A program made the translations under genes and the position numbers. 64,000 nucleotides of DNA, from positions 2,046,001-2,110,000 of the forward strand of contig OY723291.1 in the NCBI GenBank assembly GCA_963210315.1, given 5' to 3'. The notes beneath the pieces were generated by a model. It was not told the DNA's origin, did no database searches, and was given only the letters and a program-made list of their open reading frames with translations. Below are positions 33,456 to 42,600 of this stretch, piece by piece (the stretch's first letter is position 1; each line of letters begins with the position of its first letter). The DNA is from Rhynchopus euleeides. Taxonomy: Eukaryota > Euglenozoa > Diplonemea > Diplonemida > Diplonemidae.

Positions 33456-36400
33456 TCATCTCCTCGTCTTCCCCTTCGCGCCCTTCCGCGCCCCGTCACA
33501 CTCCCACATCTTCGTGACGGTGTCCCGAAGGCTTCGGGCCGCCGCCTTCGCCGTCGGCACGCTCCACGCGTTCTGCGTCCCACGCGCAGCGTGCCACTCC
33601 CTCACCGCCACCGCAGCCACCTGCCGCGTCAGCGGGTGCGAGCCGTGCAGGGGGTGAAAGAGGCTCTTCCACCCCGCCGCCGTCGCAGGGATGCGTGCAC
33701 CTCCCATCGACCCACACGGAGACACACCATCCACAGCCACCCTATCACCCTCATCCCACTCGCAACCCTTGCGGGCCTGCTCCTCCAGCAGCCTCGTCGT
33801 CACCCGCGTCGGACCCACCGTCGCTGCCACCGTCTCGACCGGCGCGCCTTCCTCCTGGGTCTCAGGGGCACCGCTGCAGGCGAGGTCATCGCTGTCGACG
33901 TAGTCGTCGTCGTCGAACGCCAGCGGCTCGTTGATGCCAGGGGGGGCTGTTGAGGTCGCGTTTGAGCCTCCACCCTGCATCGATCCGCCATCCGCTGCCG
34001 CCCGCCGCTTCTCCCCCAACACCGCGTTCCTGCTGCGGCGTGTCGTCGCCCCGGCTGTCTCTACCCGCGTCACCTTACCCGCCGCCAGCATCGCTGCGGC
34101 CACACCCTCCTTCCCCACAGCCTTGCCGCACGACCCAGGGAGGGCTGTAGAAGAGGCTTGGGAGCCGCTGCCCTGGGCGCGCGCGCGGGGTGTTGTCCTG
34201 CCTGCCGGTGTCTGCGGGGAGGCAGCCGACAGCGGCACAGGGGTCCCAGGGAGGGCTGTTGAAGAGGCGTTGGAGCCACTGCCCTGGGAGGTCTGCGCGC
34301 GCGGGGTCGACTGTCCTGCGGGTGCCGGCTGGGAGGCGGACGGAAGCGCCGACACCCCAGGGAGGGCTGTTGAAGAGGCGTTGGAGCCACTGCCCTGGGA
34401 GGTCTGAGCGCGCGGGGTCGATTGTCCTGCGGGTGCCGGTTGGGAGGCGGACGGAAGCGCCGACACCCCAGGGAGGGCTGTTGAAGAGGCGTTGGAGCCG
34501 CTGCCCTGGGAGGTCTGCACTTGGGGGGCCGACGCCCCGAGGGGCGCCTGTTGGGGGGCCGGCGGGGGCGCCGACCCCTCGCCGGGGCTTGTTGTAGTCG
34601 GAGGAGGGGGCACCACATCCGGCGCGGCGCCCCTTGCCCCCCCATCACCTTCTCCCTCAGCCGTCTCCTGCTTCATCTCCGCCTCGGCCCCCTGGGCCGA
34701 CCCAGGCGGACCTTCACTTCCCTCAGGCCGGGGGACTCGGGGCGGGCGCTGTGCTGCTCTGCTGGCGCGACTCTCCCGGCGTGCCCGCCGGCCCGGCGAC
34801 AGCTCCAGGTCCTCACGCAATCCCTGTGGCACCACTGCGGTCTCCCCGGTGTCGACGTCCAGCACTTCGACCCTCGGGACGTACCCAGGGCAGTGCCGCA
34901 CCCCACGACCCTTCGCGCACTTGTCGCACACCCGGCGCCAGCACCCACCACACTGCTTGTGGGCCTTCCGCAGGTCCACCGAGCCGCTGCACTTCTCGCA
35001 CCTCTGCACGCCCAACTGCGAATCACCCTTCACCCACTCCATCAGTCCTGCCCACCTGCACTCGAGCAGGTCCTCAGCGGGCTCCTGCGGGGGTAGGGCC
35101 ATGAGGTGCTGGCGGATGGCCCTGGGCAGCACGAGCGGAGAGTAGTGCCCGTACTCCGCCCCAGTCCTGCGCAAGCAGAACGCGTCGCGCGTGCCGCCCT
35201 CCCCGATCGGGCGCAACACCATCGGCACCTGGTTGTCAACCAGGAGCAGGATGGTGCACCGCGTCCCTCGCGCGACCGCAGCCAACACGACGTAGTCGGC
35301 CCACGTCCGTGGGTCGCGACTGCCCGGCTTGGCCATGAACGCGGCCCACATGTCGGGGCCCTCCTCAACCCGCATGCGGAGATCAGCGTCCTGCAGCGCG
35401 CGCTGGACCCCCATCTGGCGGAGCCAGGCGCTGTCACACCCCAGGGTCTCCTTGCCCAACGCAGCGATGCCGTCGAAGGCGCAGTCCCCCACAACGAACG
35501 ACCATCCCTCGGGGACCCTCAGGCCGAGGCGCGCTTGCTGCTGCCGGGCTGTCACGCCCGGCAGCCCGCCATCCACCTGCGCTCGCCACTCCTTCAGCTG
35601 CGCCAGCGGGTCGTCGACCATGGCGTCCATCTCCACGGCGCTGTCGTCCTCCGCCGGCGGGGGCGGCGGCTGCCTGCGCGGCGGCGGTTCGCTTCGCACG
35701 GGCCCCTCCGTCTCCTCTGCCTCCTCCACATCCATCTCATCCAGGCGGCAGTCCCAGTCAGCAGGGGGCAGCACGTCCAGCCCTGTGTCCCTCGCGAAGT
35801 AGAAGTCCGGCTCGATCGCCGGGACGGGGTCCGCCTTCACCCGCTGCCGCAAGTTCCCGGACTTCAGGTCCAGACACAGCGAGCCCCGCCTCATCGCCGA
35901 CTTCCCAATAGCTCGCATCAGGGGGACGGTGATCCGCGCCGCCCAAGTCCGCGTCAGCTCACTGCGGTTCCCCATCTTGTGGTCCACTGCATAATTCACA
36001 AGATGGCGGAAGAGAGTGGCTGCCTCGGTGCCCATACCCCCGGACTGCTCCAGCGCGAAGGCCGTGAAGGCCATCCCCTCCGCCTGGCACTTGGCATCGT
36101 GCTTGGCGTGCTTCGCGGCCTCAGCACGGGACGCTGTGTACCCCCGGGCCTTCGCCGCCCCCTGCATGGACGACTGCGCCGTCGTTGACCACACAGTGAC
36201 GTCGATGGCCCTGCTGCGCTCCTCGCTCACACCGACAGGCAGGTAGACGTCCGCCGGCTTGCCGCGTCCCAGCACCACATGGTTGGGCTCCAGCTGAGGA
36301 GCGAGGCCCGCCGCACTCGCCAGGCCATACACGCCGCCCCTCACAGCATCGTGCCGACGGTGCCGGTCTGCCGAGGCCTTGCACGCGAAGATGTGTGCCC

Positions 36401-39400
36401 CACTCTCGTCCAGTCCCTCCCCGCACTGCTGACACATCGCCCCCGGGGAGAACACTGGGGCCCCGAGCCGCAACCGGCAGGCCACCTGGAACTCTTCCCG
36501 TTGCATGGCGAACTGGGTTTCAGGCGGCGCGACGACCCACGATCCCGCACCCGGGAGGCTCTCAGACAGAAGGCGCCCCATGCTGGTCACATCAGCCCCC
36601 TCATGGAGATCCGCCTGCTGCTTGGCAATGATCGCCATCGACAGGTCACGCTGCTTTAGCGGCGTCTCTGGTCGCGCCAGGGTGGCGATCCTGTCCGCCT
36701 CCAGCACGCACTCGTTGTGCCGCTCAGCTGTCTCCTTCCACGTTTGCGCATCCCAGCGGTGGGAGGGGTCGAGCTGCAGGCACAGAGGAAAGAGCGAGCT
36801 GGCAGCACCCAAGGCAGCAGCAGTCGAGTGATCCGCCGCACGGCGCACCCCCAGGCCAGACAACCTGATGGGGAGGGCGGCTTGCTTTCTGGCCTCGGTC
36901 GGCAGCTCACCATCCTCGTCGCCAAGGATCGTCGCCAGCACGAAGTCAACCTCACGGTCGTACTTCTTCAGGTACTCACGCCCCTTGTACCCGATGGCGC
37001 GCATGGCGAAGACCACCTTGCAGAACCCTTCGCAGTGTCGCAGAAGGGTCATCGCCACCTGTGCGTCGCGCACCTTGTGCAGCTCCCGGAGGCACGGCAG
37101 GAACTTCTCCTCCAGCTTCCTGTCCATCACCGCCTCGCAGTACGCCGCGTCCCCCACCGGAGCTCCGAGGAACTCGAAGTTCTGCTGCAGCAACTTCATC
37201 CTCACTTCCTCCTCTTTCTTTGATGCGGCGACGTCGAGGCCCACCTCCCGGATCGCAGCCACCGTGTGGCCTCCAAGCGAGATCACCTCGCACTTCCTCC
37301 GCGACACCTTCAACCCGAGGGCTGCGCTGCGCTTCTCCAGCTCTGCGAATGCCGCACCTACAGCCTTCGGGGGCCCCATCAGCGTCCCATCGTCGAGGTA
37401 CCATATGGTCCCCTCGAGGCCCGGCATGCGTGCAATGTCCTCCGTCAGCTTGCGGATCGCGAGGGAGAAAAGGAGGGGCCCCAACGGGTCGCCCTGCTGC
37501 ACCCCATGCTCCGAGAGGATGATGTGCTCCCGGTACACCAGGGCTGTCGGGTGGGCGTAGCACCACTCCACCCAGGCTGCGAGCTCGGGGAGGTCACTCC
37601 GCACTGCGTCCAGGAACGCCTGTCGATTCACAGTGTTGAACGCGTTCTCGTAGTCAATCTTGACGAGAATGCGATCAGTGCCCTTGTGGCGGCTGGCGTA
37701 GTCCCGCACCACCGCTGTAGCGGCGTCCAGGCCCCCATCGACAGCGACACCCACCTGCTTGCCCTTCAGCAGCAGCTTCCCCACCTTCTCGCGCACCTCA
37801 GCCACCAGCGTCTTCGCCACCAGCCGCCGCAGAGTCTCCCCCACCGCAATGGGGCGCACCCCGCCTGTGGGCTTTGGCAGCGCAACCAGCGACGCTCCTG
37901 CCAGGTGGCGCGCAATCTCCGGTGGTGCTTCCCCTCGACGCAGGATGTTGACGACGGCCGTCAAGGCCTGCAGCACATCTACCCCTTCCACCTGCGTCAG
38001 CGCGCGCAAGTGATCAGCTCGAAGGCCCGACGGTCCGGCCCCCGTCCCCTTCGGGAGGCCCCGAAGCGCCTTGAAGACATCGGTGGGAGAGGCGTCCGCG
38101 GGCTCTGTCCTCCGCTCCTTGGCGATGGTCGGCGGCTCGGCAGCGGGGTGGAGCGCGCGCAACGTCGCGAGGGTCGCGTCGGAGGCCGGTGCCAGGCCCG
38201 CACTCCGCGTCCTCGCCATCGCCGTTGAGAGGCGACCCTGTCGCGCGGCCTGCACCACCGCGCGTTCCCGTTCCTCCCATGTCGGGGGGCTCTGCACTTC
38301 ACGAGGGGCCCCCTGGCCGCTCGCACTCGCACATCTCCACAGCTCCGACACCTTGCCCGCCCGCCAGAGGGTGATGGCCTCGAGACGCGCCGCCCGAGCC
38401 TTCTTCTGCTTGGCCTTCCCCCCTCTGTACGACCGGAGGAGGACCTTCGGCACCAGGAAGAGCCGCAGCCATGCCGTCACCCTCGTTTTGTCCGCCGCCA
38501 CATCCCAGAGGGCCTGCACGAGCACCTCCGCGGCCGGCCTCAACACTGCCTCAGGCACCGACAGCGACACCGCCACCCGCGCCGTGTGGATCTCCTCCAG
38601 GGAGGGGAGTCGCCCTTCGTCCGTTAGCTCCTGGCCCACCCTCTCGCGCCTGGCGGGGACGTCCCGAGGTTGCACCCGCTTCCTGCACTGCAGGCACGTG
38701 TCTTGCGCCTGCGCCGACATCACCTTGGCACAGATGACGCACTGCCTCATGCCCACCACGCGTAGAGCCCCCGGCGGCAACTCCTCCCCGCGTTTCACAT
38801 GATCGCTCACATGCTCGCGGAGGGAGGCCTTCGAGGAGAAGGGCTTGTGTCGGCGGAGCGCCGACCCAGCGCAGGCCGTCATCGGGCAGAACAGCAGCTC
38901 CGGCGCGACGCCTAGCGGGATCGGCGTACTATCCGGCACCTCCGCCGGGCATTCGGGGGCGGCGGTGCTCCACGAGTCGGGGCCGAGTAGCGCATGCACC
39001 GCCGCGTCGCGCATCTTCTGTGCCTGCGCGTGCCCCAGAGTGACCGCCTCGTAGTGGTCGCTCGCAAAAGCGATCACTCTGGTGCGCTGCGTCTCTTGGC
39101 CCTTCTTCAACCGCGGGGGGTCGACGCGAATCAGCGGGTGTGGTCCGCCCGACACCACCACAATCACCGTGTCCCATGCCCCGGCCGCGAGGTGCAGAGC
39201 GAGGTGGTCTCCCCGCGCCGTCTTCGCCAGCCCATCGCGGTAACGCTCTGCCTGGCCAGCCGACTTCAGCAGCCTGGACAGCTGGGGCTTCACAGACTCC
39301 GACCCTGCCCTCGCTGCCAGCTCTTGCCGCATGCGGGCGATGTCCAGGGGCCCTGGGTGGGTGGGTCCGTGGAGGGCCACGAAGAGACAGTCCCTGGTCG

Positions 39401-42014
39401 CCGCGTTGGGGCATCTCTTGGCTCCGTACCCCTCCAACAACTCGTCCACACCGCCCCAGGCATCCTCATCGACCATGTCGTGGTCGCCCCCCTGCATTGC
39501 CCGTGGGCCCAGCACCACACCCTCCTTGCTTCCCGTCACTCCCTCCGCCAGCAGCATGTGGGCGTGTGCATCCTTCCGCAAGACGCGCCACATGTCTCGG
39601 ACGACCAGCTCTGTCGCCTCAGCCTCCCAAACACCCCCCGCGCTGCGAGCCGCCCATCCCGCCGACGTGCCCGCCGCGAGGGCAAGCGTCCCGATCACCG
39701 CCCACGGCGCGCCCCCGCTGGAGGCCCCTATCAGCAGCAGGAGCATGGCCCACCAACCCCTGTCGCCGCTCCATGCTCGTAGGCTGTTCGCCTGCAGCTC
39801 CAGCCTCAGCGCAGCTCGCCCTCGTTCGTTGCGAAGACGAGACCGACACACAGTGGAAGGCACCAGGGGGTCCAGGTGACGGCGGCGGCTGACCCATCGA
39901 CTGCACCGTCGGGCCGGCCATGTCCACCTGCGCGCCACTACCCGTCTCCGTCTGAGGCACCCCCGCCATGCAAAGCCTGCCGTCAGCACCCACAGAGCGA
40001 CGCACAATCCCGCCAGCCCCTGTGTGGCCACCACCGTCGCTTGGGGCGCCGCCTCCTCGAACCATCCGGCGCACCCCTCTACGGCTGTCTGCACCGTGCC
40101 CACGAGATCCGTGCCCCCTGCCAGACCTCCTGTGGCTGCCCATATCGCCCAGGAGGAGAGCTGCACGGCGCCCGGCCGCTGTCTACCCCAGAATCCGCGC
40201 GCCGCTCGTCGACTGCACAGCCACACAGCGCACAATACCACCGCCCCTGTCTCTAAGGCGCCGCCCCAGCCACCCGGCGCGGTGGCTGCAGCCCCCCAGA
40301 GGGCCCACGCCTCTTTCACTGCTGGAGGCAGCCCGAGGTGTCGGCACCTGGGCCAGGGCCCTAGCTTGCTCCCCGCTCGGACCACCTCTCGCACCACCGC
40401 CTGAGCGGCCAGCCATCCAGCTCCCATCAGCAGTGCCCCCGGACCCCATATACCCTCCCACGTTGGCCCCTGGGCCTCCCACCTGGCCCTCAGCAGCGCT
40501 CCCCAAGCGGCCTGCGGGGCCGCCTCCACCCATGGCCAGCGCGTGTGGGGCCCTGTCGCTGCCCACCCCGCCGCCCGCAACAGTCCATCCGCCACCCAGA
40601 GGGCCAGCACCAGCAGAGTGTTGCCCTCGAAGCTGCCGATGTTGTAGCTGTTGCGGTTGTCGAACCCACTTCCGGTCCGGGTGTCCGAGGGCGCCCCGGG
40701 GGACTGCTGCACTCCACCCGGATCGGTGATGGAGTCGTTGTTGTTGCCTCCGCTGTAGCGTCGCACGCCGTCCCCATTACAGGCGCAGAAGGAGTCCTTC
40801 AGATCCGTGAGGGTCGGCTTGGGGTCAACACACGTCTGTCCGTCCCCACCCCGCTTGGACTGTTTGGACCCGCACGCATTCTTCGATAAAGTCGTTGATG
40901 CACCGGTGCTGGTCAGGCTCGGGTCCTTGTCGCAGGCGCAGATGGCGTCGTTCCTACGCGAGTACTTCCTGTTGGGGTCCTTGCAGGCCTGACCGTCACC
41001 ACACGGCTTTGCCACGCACTTGTCGAATGTCGCTTTCGCACCAGTCACGTTCACCGAGTTGTCGACATCACAGGTGCAGATGAAGTCCTTCAGATCAGTG
41101 AGGGTCGGCTTGGGATCAACAACAGACGTCTGTCCACCACCACCCCTCCCCCCTGACCTCCTCCCTGCCACCACCCAGCCACCACCCAAAGGGGGGGGGG
41201 CCCAGCTCCCATTCCACCCACCACCCGATCCACCCGAGGGGCCCCCAAGGGGGGAGGGGAGAGACACCCGCAGTGCGGGCAGCGATACCGTCGGCCTGGA
41301 TCCTCGGGGGACCTGGCCGAGCCAACTCGCGGGGACAGGGGGCGACCCTTTCTGCTGCTGTCGGTGGGCTGGGGCGAGGCCCGGCGGCTTCACCGTTAGC
41401 GGAACCGCCGCTTGCAGCATGTTGGGGGGACGTGGTGGGCGCGCCGCCGCCACTGCTATCCCGCGAGAGGGGCGCCTTGCCGGCGGGTGAGGCCGACGCG
41501 CTCCCCTGCCGTGCAGGCAGGGTGTTAGCAGAGGCCTCGCATGAGGCCCCTGCTCCTCTCGCCTGACACGCCCCTCGTCAGGGGCGGCCAGCCCGCGCTC
41601 TCCTGCTACCGGGGGCGACCCGGGCTGCCACCCCTTCCGCTGCTGTCGGTGGGCTGGGACACGGCCCGGCGGCTTCACCGTTAGCGGAACCGCCGCTTGC
41701 AGCATGTTGGGGGGACGTGGTGGGCTCGCCGCCGCCACTGCTATCCCACGAGAGGGGCGCTTTGCCGGCGGGTGAGGCCGACGCGCTCCCCTGCCTTGCA
41801 GGCAGGGTGTCAGCAGAGGCCTCGCATGAGGCCCCTGCTCCTCTCGCCTGACACGCCCCTCATCAGGGGCGGCCAGCCCGCGCTCGCCTGCTACCGGGGG
41901 CGACCCGGGCTGCCTCTGCTCCAGCGGTGCTGTCGTCAGCACCGCGAGCGCCACCACCGCCAGCGTCGCCACCATCGGGGCCTGCCATCGCCTGGGCGGC
42001 TCTCGCCCTACCAT
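33456..42014 (-). CDS. Retroelement polyprotein: Cys-rich N-terminus, OTU-like domain, zinc fingers, reverse transcriptase, nuclease-like domain, second OTU-like domain
   Basis: One frame of 2,852 residues. Order: hydrophobic N-terminal helix (14-31); two ~96-residue tandem repeats (34-225); Cys-rich repeats (about 295-415, DGQTCVDPKPTLTDLKD units); several hydrophobic segments (about 460-860); OTU-like domain 1 with D875-C876 and H987; a C2H2-type finger and a CxxC pair (about 1040-1110); reverse transcriptase (about 1370-1600) with catalytic Y1539-L-D-D1542; CCHC knuckle (C1861, C1864, H1874, C1878); restriction-like nuclease motif P-A-D1922 ... D1938; OTU-like domain 2 with D2177-C2178 and H2290; a Cys-rich finger (about 2335-2375); four ~36-residue Ser/Ala/Pro repeats (about 2495-2620); acidic and basic tail. 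RT with CCHC and PD..D nuclease fits R2/NeSL/CRE-like elements. The OTU calls rest on D-C and H-Y motifs and order only. Confidence 0.85.
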   Translation of the reverse strand: MVGREPPRRWQAPMVATLAVVALAVLTTAPLEQRQPGSPPVAGERGLAAPDEGRVRREEQGPHARPLLTPCLQGRGARRPHPPAKRPSRGIAVAAASPPRPPNMLQAAVPLTVKPPGRVPAHRQQRKGWQPGSPPVAGERGLAAPDEGRVRREEQGPHARPLLTPCLHGRGARRPHPPARRPSRGIAVAAARPPRPPNMLQAAVPLTVKPPGLAPAHRQQQKGSPPVPASWLGQVPRGSRPTVSLPALRVSLPSPLGGPSGGSGGGWNGSWAPPPLGGGWVVAGRRSGGRGGGGQTSVVDPKPTLTDLKDFICTCDVDNSVNVTGAKATFDKCVAKPCGDGQACKDPNRKYSRRNDAICACDKDPSLTSTGASTTLSKNACGSKQSKRGGDGQTCVDPKPTLTDLKDSFCACNGDGVRRYSGGNNNDSITDPGGVQQSPGAPSDTRTGSGFDNRNSYNIGSFEGNTLLVLALWVADGLLRAAGWAATGPHTRWPWVEAAPQAAWGALLRARWEAQGPTWEGIWGPGALLMGAGWLAAQAVVREVVRAGSKLGPWPRCRHLGLPPAVKEAWALWGAAATAPGGWGGALETGAVVLCAVWLCSRRAARGFWGRQRPGAVQLSSWAIWAATGGLAGGTDLVGTVQTAVEGCAGWFEEAAPQATVVATQGLAGLCVALWVLTAGFAWRGCLRRRRVVARRWTWPARRCSRWVSRRRHLDPLVPSTVCRSRLRNERGRAALRLELQANSLRAWSGDRGWWAMLLLLIGASSGGAPWAVIGTLALAAGTSAGWAARSAGGVWEAEATELVVRDMWRVLRKDAHAHMLLAEGVTGSKEGVVLGPRAMQGGDHDMVDEDAWGGVDELLEGYGAKRCPNAATRDCLFVALHGPTHPGPLDIARMRQELAARAGSESVKPQLSRLLKSAGQAERYRDGLAKTARGDHLALHLAAGAWDTVIVVVSGGPHPLIRVDPPRLKKGQETQRTRVIAFASDHYEAVTLGHAQAQKMRDAAVHALLGPDSWSTAAPECPAEVPDSTPIPLGVAPELLFCPMTACAGSALRRHKPFSSKASLREHVSDHVKRGEELPPGALRVVGMRQCVICAKVMSAQAQDTCLQCRKRVQPRDVPARRERVGQELTDEGRLPSLEEIHTARVAVSLSVPEAVLRPAAEVLVQALWDVAADKTRVTAWLRLFLVPKVLLRSYRGGKAKQKKARAARLEAITLWRAGKVSELWRCASASGQGAPREVQSPPTWEERERAVVQAARQGRLSTAMARTRSAGLAPASDATLATLRALHPAAEPPTIAKERRTEPADASPTDVFKALRGLPKGTGAGPSGLRADHLRALTQVEGVDVLQALTAVVNILRRGEAPPEIARHLAGASLVALPKPTGGVRPIAVGETLRRLVAKTLVAEVREKVGKLLLKGKQVGVAVDGGLDAATAVVRDYASRHKGTDRILVKIDYENAFNTVNRQAFLDAVRSDLPELAAWVEWCYAHPTALVYREHIILSEHGVQQGDPLGPLLFSLAIRKLTEDIARMPGLEGTIWYLDDGTLMGPPKAVGAAFAELEKRSAALGLKVSRRKCEVISLGGHTVAAIREVGLDVAASKKEEEVRMKLLQQNFEFLGAPVGDAAYCEAVMDRKLEEKFLPCLRELHKVRDAQVAMTLLRHCEGFCKVVFAMRAIGYKGREYLKKYDREVDFVLATILGDEDGELPTEARKQAALPIRLSGLGVRRAADHSTAAALGAASSLFPLCLQLDPSHRWDAQTWKETAERHNECVLEADRIATLARPETPLKQRDLSMAIIAKQQADLHEGADVTSMGRLLSESLPGAGSWVVAPPETQFAMQREEFQVACRLRLGAPVFSPGAMCQQCGEGLDESGAHIFACKASADRHRRHDAVRGGVYGLASAAGLAPQLEPNHVVLGRGKPADVYLPVGVSEERSRAIDVTVWSTTAQSSMQGAAKARGYTASRAEAAKHAKHDAKCQAEGMAFTAFALEQSGGMGTEAATLFRHLVNYAVDHKMGNRSELTRTWAARITVPLMRAIGKSAMRRGSLCLDLKSGNLRQRVKADPVPAIEPDFYFARDTGLDVLPPADWDCRLDEMDVEEAEETEGPVRSEPPPRRQPPPPPAEDDSAVEMDAMVDDPLAQLKEWRAQVDGGLPGVTARQQQARLGLRVPEGWSFVVGDCAFDGIAALGKETLGCDSAWLRQMGVQRALQDADLRMRVEEGPDMWAAFMAKPGSRDPRTWADYVVLAAVARGTRCTILLLVDNQVPMVLRPIGEGGTRDAFCLRRTGAEYGHYSPLVLPRAIRQHLMALPPQEPAEDLLECRWAGLMEWVKGDSQLGVQRCEKCSGSVDLRKAHKQCGGCWRRVCDKCAKGRGVRHCPGYVPRVEVLDVDTGETAVVPQGLREDLELSPGRRARRESRASRAAQRPPRVPRPEGSEGPPGSAQGAEAEMKQETAEGEGDGGARGAAPDVVPPPPTTTSPGEGSAPPPAPQQAPLGASAPQVQTSQGSGSNASSTALPGVSALPSASQPAPAGQSTPRAQTSQGSGSNASSTALPGVSALPSASQPAPAGQSTPRAQTSQGSGSNASSTALPGTPVPLSAASPQTPAGRTTPRARAQGSGSQASSTALPGSCGKAVGKEGVAAAMLAAGKVTRVETAGATTRRSRNAVLGEKRRAAADGGSMQGGGSNATSTAPPGINEPLAFDDDDYVDSDDLACSGAPETQEEGAPVETVAATVGPTRVTTRLLEEQARKGCEWDEGDRVAVDGVSPCGSMGGARIPATAAGWKSLFHPLHGSHPLTRQVAAVAVREWHAARGTQNAWSVPTAKAAARSLRDTVTKMWECDGARKGAKGKTRR

Positions 42015-42287
42015 CGCTCGTGCTCGTGGGGTTGGGGGTTGGGGGAGTGGAGGGGGATGGATGGTGGGGAACAGAGCCCAAGGGACAAGTGGCCCAAGGG
42101 GGAGTGGGTTGTTGTTGAGGAAGTAACTCTAAGGCCCAACCTGCCCTCCCGGCTCCGCCCGCCCACAAGGTCAAGAAGATTGGAAAGGGGAAAAGGGTGA
42201 GGGAAGGGGTGGGATGGGGGATGCCCAAGGGAGGGAGGGGGGGGACCCAACCAAACCCAACCGACCAGGGAGCACGAGTGTGTATAC

Positions 42288-42325
42288 CAATGAAGTACAG
42301 AAACTGTAGCTTAAGAAATCGTTGG
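42288..42325 (-). other. Spliced-leader-like sequence at the 5' end of the retroelement
   Basis: Read on the - strand it begins CCAACGATTT and ends GCTACAGTTTCTGTACTT plus CATTG. This agrees, apart from a few bases in the middle and one near the end, with the Diplonema spliced-leader exon as I remember it, and shares ACAGTTTCTGTACT with kinetoplastid leaders. It sits exactly at the element/target junction, as expected if the element was copied from a trans-spliced mRNA. The next bases are GTATAC, resembling a 5' splice site, so a relic of a spliced-leader RNA gene is an alternative; but no Sm site or T-run terminator follows within 100 bases. Confidence 0.8.
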
Positions 42326-42600
42326 ATTTTTTTCGGTTGGGGTGGCCACCAGTCCAGGCTGCTGCCCCAGGGTGGCCGGATTTTCGACATGTCGAAAAAA
42401 AAAAATTTTTGGCCGAAAAAAAAATTTTTTTTTTCGGCCGACTAAACCGAAAATCGGGCCCTCTGGGGTGCCACACCGATATTTTTCGGATTTTTTTTCG
42501 ATTTTTTTCGGTTGGGGTGGCCACCAGTCCAGGCTGCTGCCCCAGGGTGGCCGGATTTTCGACATGTCGAAAAAAAATTTTTTTTGGCCGAAAAAAAATA
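42326..42600. repeat. Repeat unit E, right part (about one and a half units)
   Basis: Two tandem copies of a ~170-bp unit: TTTTTTCGGTTGGGGTGGCC, then CCAGGCTGCTGCCCCAGGG, GACATGTCGAAAA, CTAAACCGAAAATCGGGCCC. The junction between units shows the undisturbed version of the retroelement's target (CGATTTTTTTCGG at 42499-42511). Confidence 0.85.

Larger units (their letters stand above)
32426..42325 (-). mobile_element. Full-length non-LTR retroelement with spliced-leader 5' end
   Basis: A 9,900-bp insertion. On the - strand it begins at 42325 with a spliced-leader-like sequence, has a 311-base leader region, one 2,852-codon reading frame (42014-33456), a ~1-kb G/C-rich 3' region, and ends at 32426 next to a run of nine A residues. 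The duplicated target is AAAAAAAT on the - strand (42326-42333 and within 32416-32425). The interrupted repeat E reads continuously if the element and one target copy are removed. The body codes for a reverse transcriptase, a putative restriction-like nuclease and OTU-like domains. The uninterrupted frame and intact ends suggest recent and possibly ongoing activity. Confidence 0.88.

Noticed and set aside
33495-41930. Dozens of 60-360-codon frames on the + strand opposite the retroelement gene
   Set aside because: Shadows caused by the high G/C third positions of the long - strand frame.
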